A DNA stretch of 64,000 bases from Xanthoparmelia taractica (Eukaryota > Ascomycota > Lecanoromycetes > Lecanorales > Parmeliaceae): contig JANQBS010000001.1 of assembly GCA_033085395.1 (NCBI GenBank), positions 558,001 through 622,000 on the forward strand, read 5' to 3'. Both the position numbers and the translations under genes were made by a program. Below the pieces are notes generated by a model. That model saw nothing but the letters and a program-made list of their open reading frames with translations, was not told the origin of the DNA and did not search any database. This document shows positions 12,201-24,271 of the stretch, piece after piece (within the stretch, counting starts at the first letter, position 1; each line of letters opens with the position of its first letter).

Positions 12201-13687
12201 TTGGAAATTCTTGCGTCTAACGCCTGCTCTATGATGTGTGTTTCTTGAATGCTCGCTACGAATGCGAAAGCTGCGCACACAGCCCGAGACAAATTATTCT
12301 GATTGAACGAACTTGTAATGACCACATTTTTGGTATTCATATGTGATTACAAGGGTAAATCGTGTATTGAAATGTCAATTATACTTGACCCGTACTTCAT
12401 GTGCCTTGTAAGGTCCCGGTTTGTTATGTTTTCAGCTATGCCAGCTCAGGATTCGGTCTCTTTTGCAACATTCCAGGTATTAGAGAACAACTACGCACAA
12501 ATTCACTCCCTTCCCCCTCCCCTTCCTCTTCCCTCCCCTCTTCTATTTCTATTCCTTCACTTCCCTCTCTTTCCCTCCTATCCCTTTCCTCTACCTCTCC
12601 TTTCACTCCTTCCCCTACCCCGGCACAAATCCGCAAACTCGCCTTATCTCCCGCCTCTCGTCTTAATTTTCATCTCATCTCATCTCATCTCATCTCATCT
12701 CATCTCATACGCTAAATCAGCAAAGTTAATGGAGGTTAGAGAGATTGATATCTGGGCTTTAAAGCGATAAGAGGAGTAAGAGAAGGGAGAGGATTGAGGA
12801 GTGAGGGGAGGGAGAGGAGGGATTGTGGGTTGGCAATGGGGGTGTGGGGAGTGTAATGCTAGATGTAAAATTTCGTTGGCATGCGTATCCTTCTATGCAT
12901 ACACATACACCCGTTTGTAGCTTAGTGCTTTTTTCAGCCACGAGATTTTGTTCAATCTCACAAACGTTATCCATAGAGCGTTATGCTTCCAGTTGTTCTT
13001 CGCTTTGTCTGTTGAGGAATTTCCCGGCTGGGTTAGAAGGGTGGTTGAGGGATTGTGGTGTTTTAGATGGAGAGAGGGGTAGGGGCGAGTAGGATAAGGG
13101 GAGAGGTGTCTTTGGGGAGGGGGGCACGCTGTTAGGGTGGGTTGATGTGAAGGTGGATGGAGTGAGGGTGTTGGGGAGAGAGAGGTGCTGTCGTAGGGGG
13201 AGAAAGAAATGTATGATTAGGAGTTCGACAGAGGTAAGGCCCTCAGGCTGGCAGTATAATATCATAGCTTGAAATCTATTCTATACCATACAAGTATTAT
13301 AAAAGGTCGATCAAATATATTACTAAGAATTGGCCTATGGATAGAAGGTTAAATACGCGGGACCAAGTAGACGTCGACAGCTCTTCAATCCAAAAAAAAA
13401 AAAAATCCAAAAACAAAAAGAAACAAAAGGGGGTTATATCGTACCTCGTACCACGTACTCCCATATGCTGCTTGGTATGCGCCAATGAGAAGGCATCAGC
13501 CCCTGTTCCAAAAGGTGGGCTGGCCTTGTTTGCTGCACGATGACACAAGCTGAGGGCAGTACACCCAATCAAATGCATCTTCTCGCCATTCTTAGCCTTG
13601 CTGCATCTTGCTACCCGCTTTCAACGGCACTCTTGATGTTTCTCTGTCTATTGCATGTGTCTCTCCATTTACCTCCATCATACCAGA
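12201..13687. other. intergenic region EFR3-STAND gene
   Basis: Contains C/T-rich low-complexity sequence (about 12505-12665), a CATCT microsatellite, G-rich tracts at 12780-12850 and 13030-13200, and a 13-base A run near 13391. The short reading frames follow these biased tracts and none looks like a gene. Confidence 0.6.
12671..12708. repeat. (CATCT)n microsatellite
   Basis: About 7.6 perfect copies of the pentamer CATCT. Likely length-variable between strains. No coding role. Confidence 0.95.
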
Positions 13688-16600
13688 ATGGAACTACTTA
13701 GCATTGACAGCATTACTACCTTACTCAGACTCACCTCAACAGTCATCACGTACCTGAACGACGTTAGGGGCGCTTCCGAAGATCGTGGAAGAATCTTGTC
13801 GGAAATAGCCAGCGTCAACAGCATTTTTTACATTCTTCAAGAGCAAGCAGACCAGCAGAATGATACGTGGTCTTCAACATTCCAATCTTTCAAACTTCCA
13901 GAAGGACCACTGGCCCGATTCCGGATGGCACTCGAGCACTTGGCGTCTAAGCTTGCGCCGTCAGCTAGAAGTACACGGTTGAAAAAGCTGGGCAATGCTA
14001 TGGCTTGGCCTTTCCAGAAGGGAGAGATCAAGGAAATTCTGGGTAGCATTGAGCGCTTAAAAACGCTGTTGACCTTGGCGCGTCAACATGATCATATGTA
14101 AGATGTTCCAATTTCGGCTCGATCGTATATCGGTCCCAAGCTAAAGCTTCTTACGCTGCAGTAAACTCTCCAAAGCCACTAAAGACGAGGTAGCCCTTGT
14201 GCGTGATAAAATGGAAGATGTTGCCAAAGGAGTCAGTAGGATACAGATGAGCCAGTTAAGTCCGTCTTCCCGAAAAGCGAAATCACACAATGCTTTCACC
14301 TTGATTGGAAAAGCTGCTCTGGGCAATCTTATGTGGCCCCCCAACATTTATATCACATGGTGTTGAGGTCATTTGTTTCAATTTCAATTTCAATATATAC
14401 AGTCATATACATTCTCACATAGTAGACTAACGGAACACAGCCAGCGAGCATCAGAAGATCATTACATGGCTTAACGGACCGGATCCATCGACGAACTACA
14501 ACAAAGCGCTGAAAGACCGCCACCCAGAGACTGGCTTGTGGTTCATCAAAAGCAGAGAATATGCTGATTGGAAAACTACACGGGGGTCGTTTCTCTGGCT
14601 GCATGGGATTCCTGGCTGCGGAAAGACCATTCTCAGCTCTACGATACTGAACAACATGCGCGATCAATACTCTACGAAGCCGAACTCGGCCGTGCTGTTC
14701 TTCTATTTCGACTTCAATGATGCCGAAAAACAGCGACACGGGAAAATGATACGCTCCTTGATTCGCCAGCTCTTCTGCTACAATACGGATTCGGTCATCC
14801 AGAATCTGTACTCGTCATGTCTTAATGGCAATCAGCAACCGACGGAGGAGCTGCTTTTGAACACATTTCGTCAAATGATAGCTTCTGTAGGAGACACGTA
14901 CATTGTTCTTGATGCTCTCGATGAGTGTGTAGAACAAGACGAACTTTTCAGAGACCTTGAACAAATCTGCTCATGGGAAGGTGTGGATTTGCATGTGCTG
15001 GTTACTTCTCGAAGGGAACCAGACATCGAGGAAGCTTTGACGCCATTGTGTATTTCACGGAATCGAATTAGCATTCAGAGCGAGCTTGTCGATGTTGACA
15101 TCCGCACTTACATACAAGACCGGCTTCAGTCTGATCCAAAACTGAAAAAGAGGCTGAAAGATCCCAAACTACAATTAGAGATCAAGGACACACTTATGAC
15201 GAAAGCGAATGGAATGTGAGATGGGCAATTACTCCAACTTTGCTTATGCTAACTCTAAGAGCCAGGTTCCGGTGGGTGGCATGCCAGCTCGAGCTACTGA
15301 GAGATTGTCAAACTATCTGTGATTTTCGCCGAGCTCTAGCATCTCTTCCGGAAACTTTGGATGACACCTACGCGCGGATACTTTGCAACATCGACACACA
15401 ACACAAATCCCACAGTCGAAAGATATTGAAAATCCTACAATGGTTGGCATTTTCTACTCGGCCATTGCGGCTTGAAGAACTCGCAGAGATCGTTGCTATC
15501 GACGTTGATGAGACTCCTCGCTTTGATCCGGAAAGACGATGGCTCGAACCGCAAAATGTTTTGATGATGTGTTCGAGTCTCATCACGCTGACAACCACTG
15601 GGTACAACCCTTCTGACAAGGAAAACGGCAGTGAACCGAGTGAGGCCTCTCAGGACTGGAACGTCGTGGCTGAAACTTCTGACCGCGAAGGCTCCAAGAC
15701 CTACGTCAGACTGGCGCACTTCTCCGTCAAAGAATATCTACTTTCAGATAGAATTCAGCAGGGTCCGGCTGCGAATTACGGTATCCGAGAGATAGAGTCT
15801 CACGGAGTTTTAGCAGGAGATTGCATTGCATACATTCTACACTTTGATGAGCCTGGTTCTTTGACGCCTGAGATCCTTGCATTATCTCCACTTGCTCGTT
15901 ATGCGGCAATAAATTGGACATGGCATGCCAGACAAGCCGAGAAAGGACCCATCGAGTACGCCACTCTCTTGGGTACGGAGTTGTTGATGTCAGAGAGAGG
16001 AAGCTTATTGAATTGGATCCGAATCGCCAATCCTGACAACTATTTTCTGGAGGACCTGAGCTGCGCATCAGATGACTTGGCCCCTGGAATATATTATGCA
16101 TCGCTTGTTGGGTTACTTGAGCAAGCGAAAATGCTGATCGACCGGGGTATGGAAGTCAATACCGAAGGCGGACGCTATGGTAACGCACTTCAAGTGGCGT
16201 CATATGAGGGATATAAGGATGTTGTACAAGTCCTACTTGATAATGGAGCTGATGTTAACATTCAAGGTGGACGTTATGACAATGCACTTCAAGCAGCACT
16301 TGAAGCAGCGTCAGATGAGGGTTATCCGGAGACTGTAAAAATCCTGCTTGATCACGGAGCTGATGTTAACGCTGTGGGCGAGAGACACCAGTGTACTGCC
16401 TTGCAGATTGCATCAGAGAAAGGCTATGGGAACGTGGTGAAGATGCTCCTTGATAAAGAGGCCGATGTCAATACTCTGGGTGCATCGAAAGGCAGTGCAT
16501 TGCAGCTTGCATCAGAAAACGGCGATGAGAGTATGGTGAAGTTGCTGCTTGATCATGGCGCTCATGTCGACGCTATGGGCGAAGAAACTCACGGTACTGC

Positions 16601-17804
16601 CCTGCAACTTGCATCGGAGAACGGCTATGGGAACGTGGTGAAGATACTACTTGACAAAGGAGCCGATGTCGATTCCCTAAGTATGTTGAAAGGCAGTGCA
16701 TTGCAGCTTGCATCAAGAAACGGCGATGAGATTGTTGTGAAGTTGCTGCTTAATCAAAGAGCTGATGTCAAAGCTGTGGGCGGTGAACTTGATGACCTTG
16801 ATGGTACTGCCTTGCAAATTGCATCAAAATACGGCCACAGGACCGTGGTGAAGATGCTTCTTGATGGAGGGGCTGACGTCAACTCTTGGGGCGAAGGATC
16901 TTACGATAGTGCATTAGAACTTGCATCAAGGGGGGGCCATGAGAATGTGGTGAAGTTACTAGTCGATAACGGGGCTGATGTGAATGCTCGGAACGGAAGA
17001 TTTTGGGCTAGTGCATTGCAGGTTGCATCAGAGTGCGGCCATGAGAATGTGGTGAAGATGCTACTTGACCGAGGTGCTGACGTCAACGCTCGGCGGCGCG
17101 AAGGATCTTACGGTAGTGCATTAGAACTTGCATCATCGCGGGGCTATGAGAATGTAGTGAAGTTGCTCCTTAACAAAGGGGCCGACATCAACGCTCGGAG
17201 CGAAAGACCTGAGGAGAGTGCATTACAACGTGCATTATTGGGGGGCCATGAGAATGTGGTGAAGTTACTATTTGATAACGGGGCTGAAGTGAATGCTTGG
17301 AGCGAAACATCTAGGGGTAATGCATTGCAGCTTGCATCAGAGTCCGGCAACGAGAATGTGGTGAAGTTTCTCCTTGACAAAGGGGCTGATGTGAATGCTC
17401 GGAGCGAGAGGTCTTGGGGTAATGCATTGCAGCTTGCATCAGAGTCCGGCCATGAGAATGTGGTGAAGTTGCTCCTTAACAAAGGGGCCGACATCGACGC
17501 TCGGAGCAGAAGATCTCCGGATAGCGCATTACAAATTGCATCATTGCGGGGCCGTGAGAACGTGGTGAAGGTGCTCCTTGATAACGGGGCTGATGTTAGT
17601 GCTGTGGGCTGCCCAGCCAAGCGCAGTCCGATCCAGTTGGCGATTCGCAGAGGCCAAGGGAATGTGGTGAGGATGTTGCTAGCACACGGAGCCGTGATGC
17701 CAGAGGGAGAAATCGAAAGCTCAGAAAGCGAATATGAAGACGATGCGTCTGAGGAGGCCGTCGAAGAGCTCGATTCTGGCCCTGCTCCTGCAGTCGCAAG
17801 TTGA
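13688..17804 (+). CDS. STAND/NLR-type protein: N-terminal STAND domain, NACHT NTPase, ankyrin repeats
   Basis: Exon 1 13688-14097; exon 2 from 14162; exon 3 to 15215; exon 4 15266-17804. The exon 2/3 intron is ambiguous: 14360-14444 (85 nt, total 1305 aa) or 14260-14440 (181 nt, total 1273 aa). Both keep frame. The N-terminus (MELLSIDSITTLLRL...) resembles the N-terminal domain common in fungal STAND proteins (PF17111-like). The NACHT module has Walker A GIPGCGKTILSS (~14611-14646), Walker B YIVLDALDEC (~14899-14928) and the sensor-like LVTSRREPDIEE. A winged-helix-like region follows, then about 15 ankyrin repeats (16150-17710) and an acidic tail. Such proteins are thought to act as intracellular receptors in allorecognition or defence. 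The gene appears intact, with no stop in any exon. Confidence 0.88.
16150..17710 (+). repeat. tandem ankyrin-repeat coding array (about 15 units of ~102-114 nt)
   Basis: The 3' part of the STAND gene is a tandem array. The unit consensus is about SALQLASESGHENVVK followed by LLLDKGADVNAR. Units 3+4 and 5+6 look like a duplicated pair: alternating GYGNVVK and NGDE signatures. Units 8 and 10 share EGSY..SALELAS, and units 12 and 13 are nearly identical. This high internal identity, also at the DNA level, suggests recent unit duplication or gene conversion. Confidence 0.9.
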
Positions 17805-19713
17805 GATGTCCCGACAATGGTACTCGTACAGGGCACATTAGCGGAAGACCCGAGCGCTGAGCTTCCTCATATATGTGTCTTCTTCGCATACATACACCGC
17901 TCGAAGGATGCGCCTGCGGCTGGAAGCGTACTCCATCGCTGTGCTAAGTTGCTGCATAACGCCACTGCTTGGACTTGCTGCGAATCCTGTTTGGAGGGGA
18001 AGGGGGAGTCGTCTTCTTTCCATTCTTTTGGACACGTTCATCTATCTTTTGATGTTCCCTACGCAGATTACGTACGCTAAATAATGACTGAATGCCTAAT
18101 GACCGTATCTGACATCCAATGCTATGACTCTTGTATCGCATTCGCTACAGCTGTATAAATTTAGTGTGGGGATCTTGTAGGCGCGTATTGATTGCTACTT
18201 ACCTTTGTGTACTGCGTAAGAAGTCTAGAGGTTTGTAGATACGGTATCTCGAAGAGAACCGTCTGTGGGTGGGAAGCTCTGAGTACGACTATGCTGAGAG
18301 TTGGGAGGGTAAATCTAGCTGACAAGGGGTTTGGAAGAGGAGGAGAGGTAGTTCAGCCTGGTACCAAATTATCAAGGATCAAGAAATGACGGTGGTCAAT
18401 ATAGGTAAGTATGCTGGATACTTATTAGCCTATCTAGATCGTAGGAACCAGCTCCTTGCTTCGTACGTACAGAGAATCTAGCGCTCACTCTAAGGCTCGT
18501 CTTGAGCAGCCTCACGCCTGCCTGCCTGCCTACCTTATATTCGGATGCGAGGATGTTCCTCACAGACACCACCTTTCTTGGTTAGAAAAAAGGGAAAGAC
18601 TGCAGCGCCCTTGCTGCTACCGTCTCGCTAACTGAGGTAGTGATCAACCAAGAATCATGTGCGCGTATGCAAATGGGTTGAGAAGAAAACAGGGGAAGAA
18701 GATCGGGCAAGCAGCTAGTGTGAGCTAATCTCCACAGAATCTCTCTCCGGGATTGTGAGACCTGAGAGTTGAAGGAAAGAAGGAAGGAAGGAAGGAAGGA
18801 AGGATCGAGCATTGAATAAATGGATGGATAAATAGACGGACGCAGTAACAAAAAGCTATGGCTGCGCGATCAAGACTTCGTACGATTTTTAAGTCGTGAG
18901 ATTATGGACCGTTTGATAATATTTACTATTTACTATTTACTGTTTGCTATTTCTTGAACCCTCTCCTCCCATCACAGCTATCCCATTTACCACAACGCTT
19001 TACCAAGATCATCACCTTCCTGGCATACGTACGTAGGCTGCGAAGTTTGCTCGAGAGCTTTTCGTGGCCCTCTTTGATATTCCGAGGTGCATTTGCCTTC
19101 TTGACTGCTTGGAATCTTAAGACTTGTAGAGCGAGAGTGCGAGACGATAGCTTAGTGTACGTCGGCAAGACCGGCAGAACCAGCGTTTGCTGGGGAGTGG
19201 TTTAGTTATGTAGCGAAGATACGGGGGCGTGTACACATTGGAGGTTTCTTGACGAGAAGGCTTGATAGTGCGACATATGTATACTTTGGGAATATGGGGA
19301 AATATCGTACCATGGAATGAATTGAGGGTTGATGGGATACTGTTGCAAGATGGCATGAGCGGTGGAGATGTTGCGACCGGGCCTTTTTCTTAATAAAGAA
19401 AAAACCCCAAACAAGATCCGGGGTGCGATTGAGAGCAAGTCTCTTAGCTATGAAGCGAAGTGACAAGGTATATTAGATGCTTAGTGTGGGACGAGCGTGG
19501 AAGACCAGCGTCAGCTGAGAAGTAGGGCACCACCTTGCCGACGGGTGGTGCAGACCTAGGTAGCCTATGATGATGGCAGCGTTGATAACCTATTAATCCC
19601 TATCGTCAATACTCTTGGATGAAGGAAGATGCTTATTGTTGGGAGGCTGAAATGTTATAGTTACAAAACGGTCAGTATTCCCTAGATCAAGAACCCCGAT
19701 CTCGAATAATACG
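17805..19713. other. intergenic region
   Basis: No supported gene. Contains a GGAA microsatellite near 18780 and an AT-rich stretch of imperfect TATTTAC repeats at about 18921-18950. Short reading frames on both strands at 18954-19466 have no recognisable domain. Confidence 0.55.
18771..18803. repeat. (GGAA)n microsatellite
   Basis: A run of GAAG/GGAA tetramers with one imperfect unit at its left end. Confidence 0.9.
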
Positions 19714-20750
19714 CTAATCCACCACGCCCGAAAGCCATTGCTCCTGTAGAAGCTCCTGGGGTGATGGCCGATCTCTCGGATCAAGCTTCATAACCTTATC
19801 GAGGAAAACCACGGTCTCCTCGCTGAGGTAAGTAGTGAGTGTGTTTCTTTATCTCCTTCTGCCTCCCTTTTGATCAATAAGCCCCTCGATATCATTGAGG
19901 TTTTCAATTGTAATGTCGTGCGCAAGTTCCACGAATTTGTCAGGAAAAGGTCCAAAATAAGCACACTGAATCATAAGGATCACAGTGTGATAGATCTTGT
20001 CCGTCTCATCCATCCCAGGCGGACTGAACATTCTGGCTCCGGTAAGTCCCCACATTATCTAAGCACAGAATCAGGAGGTTTGTCTCATGCACTTAGCAAT
20101 GGCCATGGCTGCCACCTACCAGCGTGCCGAGAGCCCATAAATCCACTTTCGTTGTCCAGGGCAATTCTAATAAACCTTCTGGTGCGCGATAACTAGGGTG
20201 TGTGAAGGGGTGATGTGTAGTCGGTTCAGTTCGAATGGAATCACCCAAGTCGATCAGTTTGATTTTGCTAATTAAACCATGCTGGTCGAGATCCACGACG
20301 ATATTATCGGATTTGATATCTGTACTCCGACTTTAGTCAATCCACAGTAGGCTACGAGCTCAGGAGACGTTCAGTATCAAGACATACCCGTATGTACCAT
20401 GCTCTTCTCATGCATCGTCGCCAGTCCCTTAAGCACGACCTTGGTCACCCTTTTAACCTCCTCTTCCTGGAGCTTCCGCTGAGGTCGCGTGTACAGTACG
20501 TTGTGGAGATTGTCGGCAAAATATTCAAACACCATGACTTCTGATCCGGGATGACATTGACTAGTTGTCGAAAGGAGTTGTGACCACGAAGGTATCCGTC
20601 AAGGGCATTGACTTCGGCGTTGAAGGATCTGCTGTCACGAGCTTCCTTAAGAACCACATGCTGTTGATTATTGCTATCACACTTTAGCAGGAAGGTCAAG
20701 ACGTGTGAATAGCCATAGCTGGTTTTTATACCATTGTCCAAGCCAGACAT
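19714..20750 (-). pseudogene. degraded protein kinase gene
   Basis: Minus-strand kinase homology with two good introns (20320-20387 and 20059-20119). It runs from MSGLDNG at 20750 to a natural end, QWLSGVVD then TAG, at 19714. Kinase landmarks: VVLK (beta-3 Lys), NAEVNAL (alpha-C Glu), a catalytic loop HTDIKSDN that replaces the usual HRDxKxxN, DLG in place of DFG, and YRAPE. Two lesions break the reading frame. One base is missing near 20541-20547, between VNVIP and the continuation SEVMVFEYF. An in-frame TAA at 19849-19851 separates QKGGRRR from the C-terminal YLSEETVVFL segment, which ends with the conserved LDPRDRPSP. No splice signals explain either lesion. The glycine-rich loop is not recognisable. 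An assembly error could account for the single-base loss but not for the stop as well. Confidence 0.75.
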
Positions 20751-21253
20751 TTGGACAATCGTTTCTAATCAGCCGAAGGACTGTATACGTAGCTTTTCGC
20801 CAACTGCCGCGAAGAACGAGATTAGGCTGCAGAAAAGACATGAAAGCTACACTTCAGGAGACTAATAAAAACTGAGCTGACAAGGAGGAATCGCTATCCC
20901 GCTCCTGCGCATGAGGTAGCTCAAGGGAATTTCAAAGTAACAGGGATAAAACATCGCTTGGACAAATCGCTGAGGTCGTTAGAGGTTGTGTCAGATACGA
21001 AGTCGAGCAATTCAGAGCCCATACAGTAAGAGATTGCAACCAGACGCTGTCCGCACGTCAAATCCTCCTTAGAACGACGTAAAACGAGGACATATAGGAA
21101 ACGTAGTAGTAGTACCTAAGACGTGCCTTCCATTGTTTATCAAACTTCCCTTACAAGTTAGAGGGTGTGGCTATAGAATATCGGTTAAATGTATCTCCGG
21201 TTTTGAACCTCGTCTCTGCCCCGGCGATCACAAACCCTCGACCAAATACCACA
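20751..21253. other. intergenic region
   Basis: Spacer between the kinase relic and the divergent RPC11 gene; nothing recognisable. Confidence 0.6.
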
Positions 21254-22020
21254 ATGCTCCTCTGTACCTCCCCCACCCTCCCCCTCCCTCAACCCTTCAA
21301 TCAAACCCCCACTAACACTCCTCTTCCTCTCCAGTCTGCCCCTCCTGTGCCAACGTCCTCACAATCTCGCGCGCGGCCTCAACCCCTACCTTCCCCGAAG
21401 GACAAAACCGCCTCGAATGCCGCACCTGTCCCTACCAATTCCTCATCGACCATAAGTACTATGAGCGGAGGGAAATGAAGAGGAAGGAGGTTGAAGATGT
21501 GATTGGCGGCAAGGATGCTTGGGAGAATGTCGACAGGGCAGATGGTGAGTTTTGTGGTATTTCCTTTATACTATGTTTCGGGGGAGAGAGAGAGGGGCGG
21601 GAGGAACAGGGAGGAAAAGGCCGTGGGATAGGGTTTTGGGGGTTGATGCAGATGGGAGGAGGAGCATTGAAAACAGACTTCCTCCGCGCTCCATCAGCAC
21701 TCTTTGCACCACTTCCCCCAAATCCCTTTCCCTAAACCCTGATATCGCGCCGACTCTACTACAATTTCCTCCTTACCAAACATCCCCAAGCTAACCTATC
21801 TCCCCACTCACAGCACAATGCCCCCGCGAAGGCTGCGACGGCTCCTCCGCCTTCTTTTACCAAGTGCAAATACGGAGTGCCGACGAGCCCATGACTACGT
21901 TTTACAAGGTGCGTTTATAACCTTCTTCTCAAGAGAACCCACCAGGCAATTTGCATTTCGCTAACAATTGTGGGGGGGAATTAGTGTACCACATGTGCGC
22001 AAAGATGGAAGGAGAATTGA
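21254..22020 (+). CDS. rpc11: DNA-directed RNA polymerase III subunit C11 (TFIIS-like zinc ribbon protein)
   Basis: Four exons: 21254-21263, 21335-21544, 21814-21908 and 21985-22020; 351 nt, 116 aa. Exon 1 is only 10 nt (MLL plus one base) and the junction gives MLLFCPSCANVL. The protein has an N-terminal zinc ribbon (CPSC...CRTC) and a C-terminal TFIIS-like ribbon (CPREGC...CTTC). The C-terminal ribbon carries the acidic hairpin RSADEP needed for RNA cleavage. Length and order match yeast Rpc11/human POLR3K, which provides transcript cleavage and aids termination and reinitiation of Pol III. The second intron is long for this genome (269 nt). Its end (CTCACAG) and frame are clear. Confidence 0.93.
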
Positions 22021-22858
22021 AGTGAAAGAAAGGATAGAAGAAAGGCATACCTCAGGCATTATAGCCCCCCAGGAGCCATGACCAGCAAAGCCATTCCTAG
22101 CCCGAGAACACAGGCAAGAAGGCGCCATGCCAAGCAGCAGCCCTACCAGCCATGACACCAAGCAATCACACTCACACCCTTCGCAGTGGCAAAGCGATGA
22201 ACAAGGGGGTTGGGGGGGAAGAAGAAGAAGACAAACATGACAAGAGGCAGCTATACATTTAACATAGCATAACTAGCTGCTCAAGGAGCGCCGCTCAGAC
22301 GAGATCGCTTCCGTCTTGCTGTTCCAGCCCACTAACTTACTACACGAAGGGCTGGTAGGATGCCGTGAGGGACGACGGACGGGCAGGCGGGCATACAGTT
22401 ACTAGATGCTATGTACAACATGTCTAAAATCTTCCCCCTTTATCCAGCCGGGACTGCTTATGCATTTAGGTTGAGAAGTGTTTGGTGGGGGGAAGGTGGG
22501 GGGAAAGAAAGGTGGATAGTACGACTCAGCTGAAGGAACTGTGCTTTCAAGCACCACGAGCACAGTTACTGGCAAGGAATCGATAGTGATGGCAATCGAT
22601 GCAATTCTCCATAGAAGGCACAATACGTTTAATTGTTCCCAGCCCATACCAGCGCTTCCGATGCAATAGCAAAAAGTAGAAAAGACAATGTACACCACAC
22701 CATCAGCGCCAGGCTATGCAACATGTGTATGCCCCATCCATCTATCCATCCATCTATTCATGTTTCTCGACCCCTTCCCACTTCCCTCTCTTCCTCCCCC
22801 TCCCTTCTTCCCCCGGCCCCACTCTTTCCTAATCCCCTCTCATCACCCATTCACTAAC
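22021..22858. other. intergenic region between convergent genes
   Basis: 3' flanks of RPC11 and the small ankyrin gene. C-rich low-complexity sequence at 22755-22850; a CATC-type short repeat near 22735-22755. No gene seen. Confidence 0.6.
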
Positions 22859-23676
22859 TCATTCGCTATCACTCGCACTCCCCGTCGGCCCTTCTTGCTC
22901 CTCCTCACCCACCACATCGTCCCCCGCCATCATCGCAAACTCCGCCTTTTGCAACGTGGCTATCAATTCCGTATTCCGTGGATCGACCAGCTCGCCCGGT
23001 TTCAGTTTTGCTTTGTTGCGTATCCTGTTTGGATTCCCCCGGGGGGGAGGGGGGGAGGATTAGCCTTGCGCTTGTACATATTCCACGATTATAAACCCAG
23101 CGTAGCCCATGGAACCCCATTCCTAGCCCACGGAAAGACAGGAAGAGAAGCGAAAAAGAAAAAAAAAAAAAAACAGAACACCACAAACCTCGGATCCGCC
23201 CCCGCATCCAACAACAACTCCACCACCCCTCCTCCCCCTGTGTTCCCCCCTTCTCCCACTCTCCCCCACACCCCCTCCCCCAACCCATTCACCCACCGCA
23301 CAGCCTTATGCAAGGGACTATCCCCCTCCCTTCCCTCCACCGGATCCACCTCCACCCCTTCCTGATCGAGCAAGAGATCCAGTACTTCGTAGCTGCCGTT
23401 GCTGGCGGCGACGTGTAGGGCGTGGTTGCCGAGGGGGTCTGTGGAGGTGTTTATTAGAGCCGCGATGTGGGATTGAGAGGGGGAGGAGGAATGGGAGGAG
23501 AGGAGGTCGGAGAGGAGGGAGGTGTTGTTTCGGCGGCAGGCGTGGAGGAGGAGTTCGGGGGGGGTTGCGCCCTGGGTTTTTGTGTCAGTTGGGGTGGGGA
23601 GGAGGAGGGAGGATAAGGGAGAGAGGGGAGAGGGGGGAAGGATTGGGGGGGGTGGGAGAAGTACATCATCGCTCAT
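22859..23676 (-). CDS. small ankyrin-repeat protein
   Basis: Exon 1 23676-23189 and exon 2 23024-22859, joined over a 164 nt intron (23025-23188); 217 aa. Two ankyrin repeats are clear: GNHALHVAASNGSYEVLDLL and DSPLHKAV...VVELLLDAGADPR. The C-terminal exon begins IRNKAKLKPGELVDP and ends in an acidic Ser/Glu tail. This layout resembles the short fungal ankyrin proteins of the Yar1 / S. pombe C105.02c type, which in yeast bind a ribosomal protein during 40S assembly. Assignment to that exact function is inference. The intron is odd: it contains a 16-base A run on the plus strand and a long G run, and the first exon encodes a Pro/Leu/Ser-rich low-complexity start. Confidence 0.8.
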
Positions 23677-24271
23677 GGTTCACTCTGTTCGAGCGAGAGT
23701 TCGTTCGTCCGTTCGTGAACCAGGGTTGTAGGTTGGAAGGAAGGACCGCTTGAGCTGCTTTGGCGTGATGATGTTGATGATGGTGACTATGTCCCGAGAG
23801 CACTCTGTAAAGCAGGCAGCTTTATTATGATGAGCATGGAAGTTTCGTTGCGTTTTGAATGAGTTGTCCAAGAGTTGTGTTTGCGCAGACGTGTATGAAT
23901 GAGGCTGACGCAAAATATCCCCGTTGTTTCGTGTCCCTTGTTTCAGCCCTATCACAATGAGAAAGACGTCAATCTTGCAGTAGTATACTTACTTATTGCA
24001 GCCCCCAAAGTAGAACCCGAAGGCTTGGTAATAGTTAAATGTTCTAGGGTGACATGCAACGCTATACTATCGTTCTATGCGATACTGTGCTTCTCGCATC
24101 AAGGATTCTTTGATCAGATCATGCGATAAATCAACTGTTAGAAGATATCTGATACCTGATACCACCTGTCCTCGCTTCCTCCAGCATATTCGCTGCTGAT
24201 TGGGACAGCGTGAACCACTAACGCATGCGTATCTATTGCAACGTGCAAACCCTTCGGATGGATGAAAGCCA
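23677..24271. other. intergenic region
   Basis: Promoter side of the ankyrin gene and 3' side of the Spp1-like gene. Nothing recognisable. Confidence 0.6.

Noticed and set aside
20381..20550. A tiny intron to explain the frame change in the kinase relic
   Set aside because: No GT-AG pair of workable size lies at the break; a missing base fits better.
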